NCBI RefSeq assembly: GCF_000717345.1
Contig: NZ_JNZA01000001.1
Coordinates: 62,001-126,000 of the forward strand
DNA from: Streptomyces lydicus
GTDB taxonomy: Bacteria > Actinomycetota > Actinomycetes > Streptomycetales > Streptomycetaceae
DNA: 64,000 bases
Direction: 5' to 3'
The notes under the pieces were generated by a model. It made no database searches, was not told where the DNA came from, and saw only the letters and a list, made by a program, of their open reading frames with translations. Below, in pieces: positions 8,939 through 17,620 of the stretch. Each line of letters starts with the position of its first letter. The stretch's first letter is position 1. The position numbers and the translations under genes were made by a program.

Positions 8939-10180
8939 GTGAACCCCCTACATCCCCTGCAGAGCACGCCGGGCGCCGAGCCGAGCGGCACGCCGGAGGC
9001 CGGTCCGCCGTCCGGCGCGGCCCCGTTCGGGACGCCGGCCTGTCCGCCGGAGGCCGCCGGGCTCCGCGAGCGGGTCGCGGCGTTCGTGCGGGAGCGGGTG
9101 CTGCCGAGCGAGCCGGTGCTCGACGCGGGCGGGCCGGCCGCGCGCGCCGAGCTGGGCCGGCTCAAGAGTGAAGCGCAGCAGGCCGGCCTCTGGGCGCTGC
9201 CGCTGCCCGTCGAATACGGCGGACAGGGTCTGCCGCTGTCCCGTTACGCGCACCTCGCCGAGGCCGAGGGAGCCAGTGACCACGGTCCCGCGGCCCTCGG
9301 CTCGGCGTCCCTGCTGGACGTGCTGATGCTCGGCCGGCACGCCACCGACGCCGTCCGGGAACGCTTTCTGCCGCGCATCGCGGCAGGTGAACTACGCACC
9401 TGCTACGCGATGACCGAGCCGGACACCCCCGGCACCGACCCCGCCCTGACCGCCACCCGCGCCGAGGCCGGACCCGGGGGGACGTGGACCCTGCACGGCC
9501 GCAAATGGTTCATCACGGGCGCGGGCGAGGCCGACCTGGTGACCGTGCTGGCCCGGACCGGCGACGACCTGTCGCTGTTCCTGGTGCCCACCGCCACCCC
9601 CGGGTTCCGGGTGGTGCGCGAGCTGCCGGTGCTCGGCGTCGGCGGTCAGTGGGAGATCGCACTGGACGGGGTCGTCGTGCCCCCGGACCATGTGGTCGGC
9701 GAGCACGGGACGGCACTGCGGATCGCCGGGGAGCGGCTGCGGCTCGGCCGTGTCCTGCGCTGTCTGCGCTGGCTCGGGCAGGCCGAGCGGGCCTTCGGCC
9801 TGATGTGCGCGCGGGCCCGGTCGCGCACCCAGGCGTCCGGCCCCCTGGCCGACCGCCAGCTGGTGCAACAGCTCGTCTTCGACGCCCTGTTGGCGATCCG
9901 TACCACCAGGCCGCTGGTGTACGAGGCGATGGCCCGGCTGGCGGCGGGGGACGATGCCCGGCTGGAGACCGGACTGGCGAAGGTCGCGGCGGCCCGGATG
10001 CTCCAGCAGGTCGCCGACGCGGCGATCCAGGTCCACGGAGCGGCCGGACTCGGGCCGGACACCGCACTGCCGGGGCTGTTCCGCACGGGGCGCGCGGCCC
10101 GCCTGCTGGACGGCCCGGACGAGCTGCACATCGCCGCGGTGGCCCGCCGGGTGCTCCGCGATTACGACGCCGCCCGGTGA
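8939..10180 (+). CDS. acyl-CoA dehydrogenase family protein
   Basis: A 413-residue FAD enzyme of the acyl-CoA dehydrogenase fold, which introduces an alpha-beta double bond. An N-terminal all-helical domain contains WALPLPVEYGGQGLPLSRY. The middle beta domain contains TCYAMTEPDTPGTDP and LHGRKWFITGAGEADLV. The C-terminal domain contains QLVQQLVFDALLAIR and AIQVHGAAGLGPDTAL, followed by the FAD/subunit contact LLDGPDELHIAAVARRVL. The GTG at 8939 follows GGAGGAAG by a good distance. The first 60 residues are Pro/Gly/Ala-rich and may be partly disordered. It is transcribed away from the CoA-transferase/ligase pair across a 148-bp promoter gap. Confidence 0.92.
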   Translation: MNPLHPLQSTPGAEPSGTPEAGPPSGAAPFGTPACPPEAAGLRERVAAFVRERVLPSEPVLDAGGPAARAELGRLKSEAQQAGLWALPLPVEYGGQGLPLSRYAHLAEAEGASDHGPAALGSASLLDVLMLGRHATDAVRERFLPRIAAGELRTCYAMTEPDTPGTDPALTATRAEAGPGGTWTLHGRKWFITGAGEADLVTVLARTGDDLSLFLVPTATPGFRVVRELPVLGVGGQWEIALDGVVVPPDHVVGEHGTALRIAGERLRLGRVLRCLRWLGQAERAFGLMCARARSRTQASGPLADRQLVQQLVFDALLAIRTTRPLVYEAMARLAAGDDARLETGLAKVAAARMLQQVADAAIQVHGAAGLGPDTALPGLFRTGRAARLLDGPDELHIAAVARRVLRDYDAAR

Positions 10181-10257
10181 CACGGCGGCCCCCGCACCCA
10201 CGTCCCCGTCACGGCACACGCCCCGTCACCGCACCCACGCCGCCGCGACCTCGGCCG

Positions 10258-11343
10258 TCACATGGTGAACGGCTCCACCAGCCCGGTCAGCGTCGCCAGC
10301 CCCCACGCGAGGAAGAAGTCCCCCCAGATCAGCTCGTGCTGCGGCGCGAGCCCGCGGTCGGCGTCGTAGCAGCCGTCGAGCAGCGCGCCGGTCGACGACA
10401 GGTGCGCCGTGGCCAGCCGGTGCAGTACCAGACGCCCCCGGTCCGTGAGGCGGTCGGCCGCCCGCCGGTCGCCGGCCGTCCGCGCGAGCACGGCCAGCTT
10501 CAGCGCGGCCACCGCCTCGATCGCGGCGGCCGAGGTGTCCACCGGGCCGCTCGGGTCGGCACCCCGGGCCGACGGCACGAGCCGCGCCCCGGGCGCCAGC
10601 CGCAGCGCGCTCAGCCGGTCCGCCGCCGCCCGCAGCCGGTCGTCCGCCCCGAAGCACCGCATCCCGTCGGCGACCGCCAGCAGCAGCCACGCGGCGGTAC
10701 GACTCCACCCGGGCCCGGGTTCGGGCCACGCCGTCCACGTTCCCCGGGGCCCGGCCTGCCACGCGGGACGCGGCGGGTCCTGCGACAGGCACAGGTGGAG
10801 GTGCCGGTCGAGATGGGCGTACGCGGCGGCCGCCCCGCCGTCCGCCCGCGCCAGCAGCGGTACGAGCCCCGGCACGCCGTCGGCCCGTGCCAGCAACCGC
10901 GGCCCGCCGAACGCCCCGCCCCACGGCACCAGCCCCCACTCCGGCTCGTACGCCGCCAGGCAGGCCCGCGCCGCCTCGTCCCGCAGCGCGGCCGCCGCCC
11001 CGTCACCACCCGGCCCGGCGGCCAGGGAGGTGCCGTACCAGAGCACCAGGCCGCGGGTGGCGGTGTCCTGCGCCACCCAGTGCCGCAGCCGGCCGGTGCA
11101 GTCGGCCGCCGCGGCCCGGTGCTCCGCGGCGCCCGAGGACAGCGCGCGCAACCACAACAGCCCGGCCCAGAAGCCGCCGGTCCACGAACCCCGCGTGGTC
11201 GTCCGCCACGCGCCCGTGTCCGGATCCGCGTACAGCGGGAAGCGCGGACCGGCCGCGCGCGCCGTCACCGAGACCCGGGCCAGCACGGACGCGAGCGCCG
11301 TTTCCGCCCAGCCCGCCGCGGCCGGCGCAACCGGCGCGGTCAT
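10258..11343 (-). CDS. glycoside hydrolase family 88-like protein
   Basis: A 361-residue protein resembling the (alpha/alpha)6-barrel of unsaturated glucuronyl hydrolases (GH88). GSWTGGFWAGLLWLRAL at about 50-66 matches the first active-site strip. DTSAAAIEAVAALKLAVLA at about 275-293 matches the DSSA segment with its catalytic-region Asp. The tail LLDGCYD followed by HELIWGDFFLAWGLATL matches the conserved final helices. No signal peptide is visible, so cytosolic action on an imported unsaturated uronide-containing saccharide is the family expectation. ATG (11343) overlaps the MFS stop by ATGA, so carrier and hydrolase are made together. The degree of similarity is moderate. Confidence 0.7.
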   Translation of the reverse strand: MTAPVAPAAAGWAETALASVLARVSVTARAAGPRFPLYADPDTGAWRTTTRGSWTGGFWAGLLWLRALSSGAAEHRAAAADCTGRLRHWVAQDTATRGLVLWYGTSLAAGPGGDGAAAALRDEAARACLAAYEPEWGLVPWGGAFGGPRLLARADGVPGLVPLLARADGGAAAAYAHLDRHLHLCLSQDPPRPAWQAGPRGTWTAWPEPGPGWSRTAAWLLLAVADGMRCFGADDRLRAAADRLSALRLAPGARLVPSARGADPSGPVDTSAAAIEAVAALKLAVLARTAGDRRAADRLTDRGRLVLHRLATAHLSSTGALLDGCYDADRGLAPQHELIWGDFFLAWGLATLTGLVEPFTM

Positions 11344-12569
11344 CGCGTCACCCCTCGGCGACCGGACATCAGCGGCACGGCCACCGCCCCCGCCGCCGCG
11401 AACTCGGCCGCCACCAGCAGCCATCCGGGCCCGTAGCCGGTCGCCGAGACCAGCGCGCCGAAGAGCGGCGGCCCCACCGCGAACCCGGCGAAGAAGCCCG
11501 CCGACACCAGGGCGGAGTCCTGCCCGGCGCGCCCCGGTGCCGCCCGCCGCATCACCAGCACCATCGACACCGCGTTCGCCGCCACCGCGAACGACCCGAT
11601 GGCGAGCGCGCCCACCCAGACCAGCCAAGGCACCGGAACCGCCGCGGCGAGCAGCAGCGCCGCGCCCACCGCTCCGGCCGCCAGCAGGGCGGGCATCACC
11701 TCGGCGCGGCCCGGCCGGTCCGCCACCCGCGACCACCCCACCCGCCCCGCCATGCCCGCCACACCCAGGACGGCCACCAACGCGGCAGCGGTGGTCGGTC
11801 CGAGCCCCAGGCGCTGCGAACCGAACAGCGCCAGATAGGTGTTGACCGAGGCGATACCGCAGCCGAGCAGCAGCGAGAAGACCGCCAGCCGCCTCGTCGC
11901 ACCCTGGGCGGCGGGCGTGCGGCACGCTCCCGGGGTCTCGGCGGCCGCGTCGTGCGGCAGCATCCGGGCGGCCCAGGCCGCGGCCACCGCCGCCGTACCG
12001 GCCGCCGTCCAGACGGCGCCGCGCCAGCCCACCCCCGCGGCGAGCAGCGACAGCGGCAGCCCCGCCGCGAACGCACCGACCTGCACGCCGGACTGCTTCA
12101 GACCGGTCACCGCGCCGCGCCGCTCGGGCGGAACGGCCGCCAGGATCACCTTGTTGGTCGCCGGGTTGGCCAGGGCCTGCGGCAGCCCGCCCAGCGTCAC
12201 CGCCACCAGCAGTACCGCCGCTCCCGGAGCCGCCCCGATCAGCGCGAGCGAGACGGCGGCGAGCAGCAGCAGCGCCACCAGGCAGCGGCGCGGTCCCACC
12301 CGGTCCACCAGCCGCCCGGCCACCGGCGACAGCAGGGCCGCCGCGCCGAACCCGGCCGTCGTGGTCAGCCCGAGCGCCGTCCGGGAGATGCCCCACTCGT
12401 CGACCAGCCGCGGCCCGAGTGCCCCGAGCAGGAAGAGCTGCATCATCGAGAAGGCCATCGCGGAGGTCAGCAGCGCGGTCACCGCCGGTCCCGCGGGGCG
12501 CGCCCGGGAGGTGCCGCCGCCCGACCCGGCGGCCTCCGCTTCCGTCTCCGTACCGCGCTCTGCTCGCAC
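11340..12569 (-). CDS. MFS transporter
   Basis: A 409-residue twelve-helix major facilitator protein. The loop 2-3 motif appears as GRLVDRVGPRRCLVALLLL, and the equivalent in the second half as GRVGWSRVADRPGRAEV. KVILAAVPPERRGAVTGLKQSGVQVG in helices 4-5 is typical of YbfB/sialate-type carriers. The GTG at 12569 is selected because GGGAGGGCAGC precedes it; the long upstream extension has no conserved sequence. The next gene is the GH88-like hydrolase, overlapping by four bases. The pair could therefore import and degrade an oligosaccharide or uronide, although this family also contains exporters. Confidence 0.88.
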   Translation of the reverse strand: MRAERGTETEAEAAGSGGGTSRARPAGPAVTALLTSAMAFSMMQLFLLGALGPRLVDEWGISRTALGLTTTAGFGAAALLSPVAGRLVDRVGPRRCLVALLLLAAVSLALIGAAPGAAVLLVAVTLGGLPQALANPATNKVILAAVPPERRGAVTGLKQSGVQVGAFAAGLPLSLLAAGVGWRGAVWTAAGTAAVAAAWAARMLPHDAAAETPGACRTPAAQGATRRLAVFSLLLGCGIASVNTYLALFGSQRLGLGPTTAAALVAVLGVAGMAGRVGWSRVADRPGRAEVMPALLAAGAVGAALLLAAAVPVPWLVWVGALAIGSFAVAANAVSMVLVMRRAAPGRAGQDSALVSAGFFAGFAVGPPLFGALVSATGYGPGWLLVAAEFAAAGAVAVPLMSGRRGVTR

Positions 12570-12721
12570 CGCTGCCCTCCCGCAGGCTCCGGCCCCGCTC
12601 CGGGGCCCGGTCCAGTCAGTCGTACGGGCCGGGCCGCCAGTTCCCGACATCGCTGCCCGGACATCGCTGCCCGGTCGTTGCTGCACGGGGCCGGACCGAC
12701 CGGACACCGGGGGAGGAGAGG

Positions 12722-14248
12722 TCAGTCCGCGGGGGCGGCGGCCCGACGCCGGTGCGCGAGCACGCCGAGGACGACGTCCACGAGCAGGAAGCCGACCAGC
12801 GAGACGCCGAGCAGCGGCACCGCCCAGCCCACCGCCGCGACGCCGCACACCAACGGGAGCAGTACCGGCAGCGGAACCCTCCGCCACGCTCCGCGCGGCA
12901 CCGGGCGCCCGAAGGACAGCGTCCGCCCGTGCGTGGGCCGTCGCTGCCACCACATCCGGTAGCCCCACAGGATCAGGAAGACCAGGGCGAGCGCGAGCGC
13001 CGCCAGCGCGATCTGGTTGACGAGCCCGAACAGGGTGCCGGTGTGCAGGTCGATGCCGTAGCGGGTGAGCTTGGCCAGAACCGGGTAGTCGGCGAACCGC
13101 GAGACGTCGGTGACCCTGCCGGTGGCCGGGTCCACGGCGACCGCGTCCTGCTTCTCCGGCCAGCTGCGCCCGACCTGCTTGACGACGTAGGCGGTGCCCT
13201 TCGCCGTCGGCAGGTCGATCTCGACGGGAGAGGACAGGCCCTCGGCGCGGGCCGCCGCCAGCACCCGGTCGACGCCCACATCCGTAGCGGAGCCGCTCGG
13301 CGCGCCGCTTTGCTTCCCGTCCATGCCCGGCATGTCAGGCATCCCGGCCGTCCCGCCGGCACCGCCGTGGTGGGCATGGTGCCCGGCGTTCCCGGGATCC
13401 GCCGCGCCCACGGTCACGGCCGTGGAGACGCTCGGCGTCGCCTGCCCCAGGGACCGGCGGAACGCGTCGATGTGCGCGCCGGCATACCCGGACCAGGTCA
13501 GACCGGTCACCGAGAGGAAGAACAGACCGCCCGCCGCCCACACGCCGACCGCCCCGTGCCAGGACAGCGTCCGGCGGCGGCCGGTGGCGGTGCGGTCCGG
13601 CAGCGCCAGGGCCCGCACCTTGCGCTGGGTGCGCCTGCGTCCGATCCAGAGCGCGAGGCCACCGCCGGCGACCACCCACAGCCAGCTGGCGGCCAGTTCG
13701 CTGTAGAGGCGGCCGTTCTCCCCCAGGTGCAGGTCGCGATGGAGGGAGTCGAGCCAGGTACGCAGCGGCAGCGCCCCGGTGGAGCCGTACGTCTCCAGCG
13801 CGCCCCGGACCTCACCGGTGTGCGGGTCGACGAAGACGGCGAGCTGGTGGTCCTCGGGCACGCCGGGCGCGCCGGAGAGCAGCACGCGCGTGGTGTCCCC
13901 CGGTTCCGGTGCCGGGCGCACGGCGGCGACCGCACCCTCCGGGTGCGCCGCACGCGCCTTGGCGACCTGCTGTGACAGCGGCAGCGTCCGGCCACCCGCC
14001 GGAACGCTCAACTCATGGGCGTAGAGCACCTTCTCCGCCTGGAACGAGGCGGCGTAGAGCAGGCCGGTGAGGGCGGCGACGAGGAGGAAGGGCGCGACGA
14101 GCACCCCGGCGTAGAAGTGCAGGCGCAGCACCAGCGGGCGCAGTGCGGCCCATCCGGACCGCGGCACCGCCGTCTGCCGCTCGCCGGGGGCGGCGGCGTC
14201 CGGGGTCTCGTCCGCATCGCTCGGTACGAGACGTTGTTCAGTGGGCAC
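12722..14248 (-). CDS. PepSY-associated TM helix membrane protein with Met/His-rich insert
   Basis: A 508-residue protein of the PepSY_TM (PiuB-like) family, often associated with iron or copper handling at the membrane. Helix 1 is at about 35-60 (LVLRLHFYAGVLVAPFLLVA), then PepSY-like segment one, then LHRDLHLGENGRLYSELAASW before helix 2. SWHGAVGVWAAGGLFFLSVTGLTW is a further helix. KLTRYGIDLHTGTLFGLVNQ and WGYRMWWQRR mark the C-terminal helices. Between the two halves lies an insert with AGHHAHHGG and GMPDMPGMDG, a possible metal (copper-type) binding patch. The GTG at 14248 has GGGAG upstream. It stands alone, with no siderophore receptor or copper gene beside it. Confidence 0.85.
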   Translation of the reverse strand: MPTEQRLVPSDADETPDAAAPGERQTAVPRSGWAALRPLVLRLHFYAGVLVAPFLLVAALTGLLYAASFQAEKVLYAHELSVPAGGRTLPLSQQVAKARAAHPEGAVAAVRPAPEPGDTTRVLLSGAPGVPEDHQLAVFVDPHTGEVRGALETYGSTGALPLRTWLDSLHRDLHLGENGRLYSELAASWLWVVAGGGLALWIGRRRTQRKVRALALPDRTATGRRRTLSWHGAVGVWAAGGLFFLSVTGLTWSGYAGAHIDAFRRSLGQATPSVSTAVTVGAADPGNAGHHAHHGGAGGTAGMPDMPGMDGKQSGAPSGSATDVGVDRVLAAARAEGLSSPVEIDLPTAKGTAYVVKQVGRSWPEKQDAVAVDPATGRVTDVSRFADYPVLAKLTRYGIDLHTGTLFGLVNQIALAALALALVFLILWGYRMWWQRRPTHGRTLSFGRPVPRGAWRRVPLPVLLPLVCGVAAVGWAVPLLGVSLVGFLLVDVVLGVLAHRRRAAAPAD

Positions 14249-14454
14249 GCGCGCTCCCAGGTCGAAGGCGGGGAAGGTGAGGTGGACCGGCCCGCTGCCG
14301 TTCCGGTTCAGGGAGTCGGACGAACGGAGCGTCGAGTTCCGGCGCGGTGCTGTGAGGTGACCCACAGGGCGGTCGGCCGGCATGCGCCGCGCACGCACCC
14401 TCCGGTCGCAGGTGTCCACGGGCCTCAGGCGCACAGGGCCGTCTCGCGGCGCCG

Positions 14455-14798
14455 GATGTCAGCGAGCGGCTGCTGGCCCTGAGCCACAGCCTGTACGACG
14501 AGCCGGAGACCGCCCTGGCCGAACACCGCTCGGCCGCGAAAATCGCGGACCTGCGGGAGACCGCTGGGTTCACCGTCACCCGGGGCGTCGGCGAGCTGCC
14601 CACCGCGCTGCTCGCCACCCGGGGATCGGGCGAGCTGGTGCTCGGCCTGTGCGCCGAGTACGACGCGCTGCCCGGCATCGGGCATGCCTGCGGGCGCAAC
14701 GTCAACGGCGCGGCCTCGGAAGGGTCCGGGTCTGTTTCGAGGCCGGGGCGCTCGCCACCGGGGCCACCCTCGAACTGCGCCCGCACGGCCGGGACTTC
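14455..14798 (+). pseudogene. remnant of an M20-family amidohydrolase (AbgA/B-like)
   Basis: From 14455 the DNA encodes, without a start codon, DVSERLLALSHSLYDEPETA and then LVLGLCAEYDALPGIGHACGRN. This is the N-terminal metallo-peptidase domain of M20/aminobenzoyl-glutamate hydrolase-like proteins. The metal-binding His of ACGHN has become Arg. At about 14717 the frame shifts and roughly the central half of the protein is missing. The text resumes in another frame with RVRVCFEAGALATGATLELR, a segment from the dimerisation domain, and stops making sense after about 14798. Internal deletion, frameshift, lost metal ligand and lack of a start make this a decayed gene. Confidence 0.75.
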
Positions 14799-15145
14799 GG
14801 GCGTGTGACGGTGCCGGTGGCCCGCCGGGACGGTCGGCCCCTGGTTCCCCGGCCGCCCGCCGTCCGGCCGGGCGCCGCGTCCTGCGCCTGGCCGGACGGG
14901 GTGGTTGACGGGCAGGAGTATCGTCTTGCGGTAGCCGGCCCCCGGCAGTTCCTGCTGGTCGTGCCGGAGTGTTCCGTACGAGCCGCGCGGACGGGGCCGG
15001 AAGCGCGTGGGCGGCGCCACCGGGAGGTGCTCCGCTGCCGTAGGACGTCATGGTCGACCGCCTTGAGCGCCGTACGACGGAGCAGAGCGCCGGGCCGGCA
15101 TCTGGAGCGAGCAGGACCGACAAGGCTGGACGGGAGCGACCGCGG
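14799..15145. other. intergenic DNA, no gene recognised
   Basis: This stretch between the M20 remnant and the MarR gene has open frames on both strands, but none with a recognisable family or good start site. It probably contains further eroded coding sequence plus the promoter of the MarR gene. I could not identify promoter boxes with confidence. Confidence 0.4.
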
Positions 15146-15661
15146 ATGGACCACAATCTCCCTGCTTCGGAAAGCGAAACGCACGACGCGGCGACCGCGG
15201 CTTCCGAACTGATCGAGCTCCTCGAGGTGTTGTGGGAGCAGGGGCGGGACGCGGTGCCCACCGCCCCGGTGTCCCTGTCGCAGCTGCGGGTCCTGTATGC
15301 GGTGGAACGTGACGAAGGCATCAATCTGCGCACCCTGAGCCGGCTGCTGGACGCGGCGCCGTCCTCGGTGAGCCGGCTGTGCGACCGTCTCCAGGCGATC
15401 GGCTACCTCAGGCGGGCTCCCCACCCGTCCAGCGGGCGTGAGTTGGAACTGCGGCTGACCGGCCAGGGGGTGGCGTATCTCTTCGGCTTGCGTGCCCGTC
15501 GGGAGGAGGCGCTACGGTCGTTCATTGCCCGGATGCCGCGGGGGGAGCGAGCGGCGCTGACCGAAGGGCTGACGGGATTCCGGACGGTGGTGGACGCCGC
15601 GTCGCCGATCGGTCTGCAGGCGTCCCGGGACGTCGGGGCGCGCTCGGCCCGATCGGCCTGA
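15146..15661 (+). CDS. MarR family transcriptional regulator
   Basis: A 171-residue winged-helix regulator. An N-terminal dimerisation helix (ASELIELLEVLWEQ) leads to PVSLSQLRVLYAVERDEGINLRTLSRLL. The recognition helix is APSSVSRLCDRLQAIGYLRRAPH, and the wing SSGRELELRLTGQGVAYL follows. The ATG at 15146 is preferred over the upstream start because the extra residues are low-complexity. The gene directly precedes the rsbR-rsbS-rsbT operon in the same direction, separated by 210 bp that contains an inverted repeat. It may regulate that operon and possibly itself. The ligand or signal is unknown. Confidence 0.9.
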   Translation: MDHNLPASESETHDAATAASELIELLEVLWEQGRDAVPTAPVSLSQLRVLYAVERDEGINLRTLSRLLDAAPSSVSRLCDRLQAIGYLRRAPHPSSGRELELRLTGQGVAYLFGLRARREEALRSFIARMPRGERAALTEGLTGFRTVVDAASPIGLQASRDVGARSARSA

Positions 15662-15761
15662 CCAGGCATTTCCCCGGTCCATAGGGGCTGCGGCGGCGGG
15701 GTAAGTACCCATCGGGGGTGCGGAGGAGGCCCTGTTGATCTTCGGGCTTTCCGTGCTTGAC

Positions 15762-15792
15762 TGTCGTCGCTAACATTTGCCGGGCGACAACA
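15762..15792. promoter_or_regulatory. possible regulator-binding inverted repeat ahead of rsbR
   Basis: TGTCGTCGC at 15762-15770 and GCGACAACA at 15784-15792 form an 8-of-9 inverted repeat with a 13-nt spacer, about 80 nt upstream of the rsbR start. A TTGACT just before it could be a -35 box. Binding by the neighbouring MarR protein is a guess. Confidence 0.3.
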
Positions 15793-15871
15793 ATTCGGTC
15801 CGGCGAGACCGGAAGACCTGGCCGCACGTCGGACCGCCACCGTGTGCCGGCCACCGTAGGGAAGGGATCCT

Positions 15872-16753
15872 GTGCTGAGTTCCGCCGAGGCTGCCGCACG
15901 CAGGCGCATCAGCAGCGCGCTGCGCGCAGAAGCCGACGACATCGCCGACCGTTGGGTGCAGTTGCAGCTGGACCGAGGTGCCCTGGGCAAGCAGGTCAGC
16001 GAGGTGGAGCTGCGGGAGGAAGCGGACGACCTGGTGGCCGCGCTCACCTCCGGTCTCGACAGCGACATACCGGTGGAAAACCTCGTCGCCACCCACCAGG
16101 AGCTGCGGCAGGCGGTCTCCGAGCTGTCGCTGCGCAGGGCCCGCGCCGGCGCCCCGCCCACGGGCACCTCGCTGGCGGTGCTGTACCTCAAGGAAGCCCT
16201 GCTGGAGGCCGTACAGCGGCAGACCCGTGACGGCGACGAACTGTTCACCTCCGCGCTGCTGGTCAACCGGCTCCTCGACACCGCGGGCGCGCTCTCCTTC
16301 GAGACGTACGTGGAGGGCCGCGAGGAGATCATCCGGCGGCAGAGCCGCCAGTTGCTGGAGGTGTCCACGCCGGTGGTGCGGCTGTGGCGCCACGTGCTGG
16401 CCGTCCCCCTCATCGGCACCCTGGACACCGCCCGCACCCAGGTGGTGATGGAGAACCTCCTCCAGGCCATCCAGGAGAACGAGGCGCAGATCGCCATCAT
16501 CGACATCACCGGCGTACCCACCGTCGACACCGCGGTCGCCCAGCACCTGCTGCAGACCGTCAACGCCGTACGCCTCATGGGCGCGGACTGCGTCATCAGC
16601 GGCATCCGGCCCCCCATCGCCCAGACCATCGCCCAGCTCGGCATCGACCTGTCCACCATCCTCACCCGCGCCACCCTCGCCGACGCGCTGACCGCCGCCG
16701 TCAAACTCACCGAGGACTCCTCCGCACAGGCCGACCCGCGGGACGCGCGATGA
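15872..16753 (+). CDS. rsbR: RsbR-family stressosome co-antagonist (N-terminal sensor + STAS domain)
   Basis: A 293-residue protein with a divergent helical N-terminal sensor region (about 1-150) and a C-terminal STAS domain. The STAS core reads AIIDITGVPTVDTAVAQHLL, then NAVRLMGADCVISGIRPPIAQTIAQLGIDL. The Thr residues in GVPTVDT and in IAQT correspond to the two RsbT-phosphorylated sites known in Bacillus RsbR. In Bacillus, RsbR and RsbS form the stressosome scaffold that holds RsbT until stress releases it. The GTG at 15872 follows GGGAAGGG. The stop overlaps the rsbS ATG (ATGA), so the two scaffold proteins are co-translated. Confidence 0.9.
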   Translation: MLSSAEAAARRRISSALRAEADDIADRWVQLQLDRGALGKQVSEVELREEADDLVAALTSGLDSDIPVENLVATHQELRQAVSELSLRRARAGAPPTGTSLAVLYLKEALLEAVQRQTRDGDELFTSALLVNRLLDTAGALSFETYVEGREEIIRRQSRQLLEVSTPVVRLWRHVLAVPLIGTLDTARTQVVMENLLQAIQENEAQIAIIDITGVPTVDTAVAQHLLQTVNAVRLMGADCVISGIRPPIAQTIAQLGIDLSTILTRATLADALTAAVKLTEDSSAQADPRDAR

Positions 16754-17160
16754 ACGGCCGGCCCTCGAACGGGGTGCCGATCCTTCGGCTGGGAGACGTG
16801 CTGGTCACCGGGCTGCTCAACGAACTCGACGACAAGTCCGCGGTGGCGTTCACCGACGAACTCACCACGCGCATCAGTACCGACGGCGCACGCGGCGTCC
16901 TGGTCGACATCTCCCGCCTGGAGATCATCGATTCGTTCGTGGCCCGCACCCTGATGGAACTCACCACCATGGCGCGGCTTCTGGGCGCGCGAGTGATCGT
17001 GGCCGGCATGCGGCCCCCCGTGGCCATCACCCTGGTCGAACTGGGACTTCAGCTGGACGGCGTGGAAACCGCCCTCAACGCCGAGCTGGGCATGGCGGCG
17101 CTGGGCTGGTACCAGAGCGCCCAGCCTCCGCAGGGAGGTGGGCGTGACACGGACCGGTGA
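16750..17160 (+). CDS. rsbS: RsbS-type STAS domain protein (RsbT antagonist)
   Basis: A 136-residue single STAS domain. ILRLGDVLVTGLLNELDDKSA begins the fold. VLVDISRLEIIDSFVAR carries the Ser (in IDSF) that is the RsbT phosphorylation site in Bacillus RsbS. LLGARVIVAGMRPPVAITLVELGL forms the second half. It should build the stressosome core together with RsbR and hold RsbT inactive until phosphorylated. It is sandwiched between rsbR (4-nt overlap) and rsbT (17-nt overlap), giving a fixed-stoichiometry operon. The ATG at 16750 is unambiguous. Confidence 0.92.
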   Translation: MNGRPSNGVPILRLGDVLVTGLLNELDDKSAVAFTDELTTRISTDGARGVLVDISRLEIIDSFVARTLMELTTMARLLGARVIVAGMRPPVAITLVELGLQLDGVETALNAELGMAALGWYQSAQPPQGGGRDTDR

Positions 17161-17620
17161 ACTCGCCAGCACCACCACCGTCCGCGAGGCGGACCAGCAC
17201 CACGGAGCCGACTCGCCGGCGGCACCCTCCCGCCATCCCGTACGGACCGAGGAGGACCTGCTCAGCGTGCGGCACGCGGTGCGCGCGGCCACGCTCAGCG
17301 CCGGATTCAGCATCATCGACCAGACGCGGGTGGTCACCGCGGCGAGCGAACTCGCCCGCAACGCCTACATCCACGGCGGAGGCGGCACGCTCGCCATCGA
17401 CCACCTCACCCGCCACGGCACCGCGGGACTGCGGCTGACGATCCGGGACGACGGCCCGGGCATCAGCGACCTCGACCGGGCCTTCACCGACGGCTTCACC
17501 ACCGGCGCGGGCCTCGGGCACGGACTCGGCGGCGCGCGGCGGCTGATGGACGAATTCGAGGTGCACAGCGAGCCCGGCGCGGGGACCACGGTGATCGCCG
17601 TCCGATGGGCGAGCCGGTGA
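17144..17620 (+). CDS. rsbT: RsbT-type serine/threonine switch kinase (GHKL ATPase)
   Basis: A 158-residue protein with an N-terminal variable extension of about 30 residues and a GHKL kinase domain. The N-box is VTAASELARNAYIHGGGG, the G1 box is IRDDGPGI, and the G2-like loop is GAGLGHGLGGARRLMDEF. In Bacillus, RsbT phosphorylates RsbR and RsbS and then activates the RsbU phosphatase. The start is set at GTG 17144, five bases after GGGAGG; a GTG six bases earlier is too close to that site. It overlaps rsbS at its start and the next gene at its end. Here the likely targets are the two following SpoIIE-domain proteins. Confidence 0.9.
   Translation: MTRTGELASTTTVREADQHHGADSPAAPSRHPVRTEEDLLSVRHAVRAATLSAGFSIIDQTRVVTAASELARNAYIHGGGGTLAIDHLTRHGTAGLRLTIRDDGPGISDLDRAFTDGFTTGAGLGHGLGGARRLMDEFEVHSEPGAGTTVIAVRWASR

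Noticed and set aside
15699..15704. GGGTAA ahead of rsbR considered as a sigma-B -10 box
   Set aside because: No matching GNNT at the required distance, and the last base does not fit GGGTAY.
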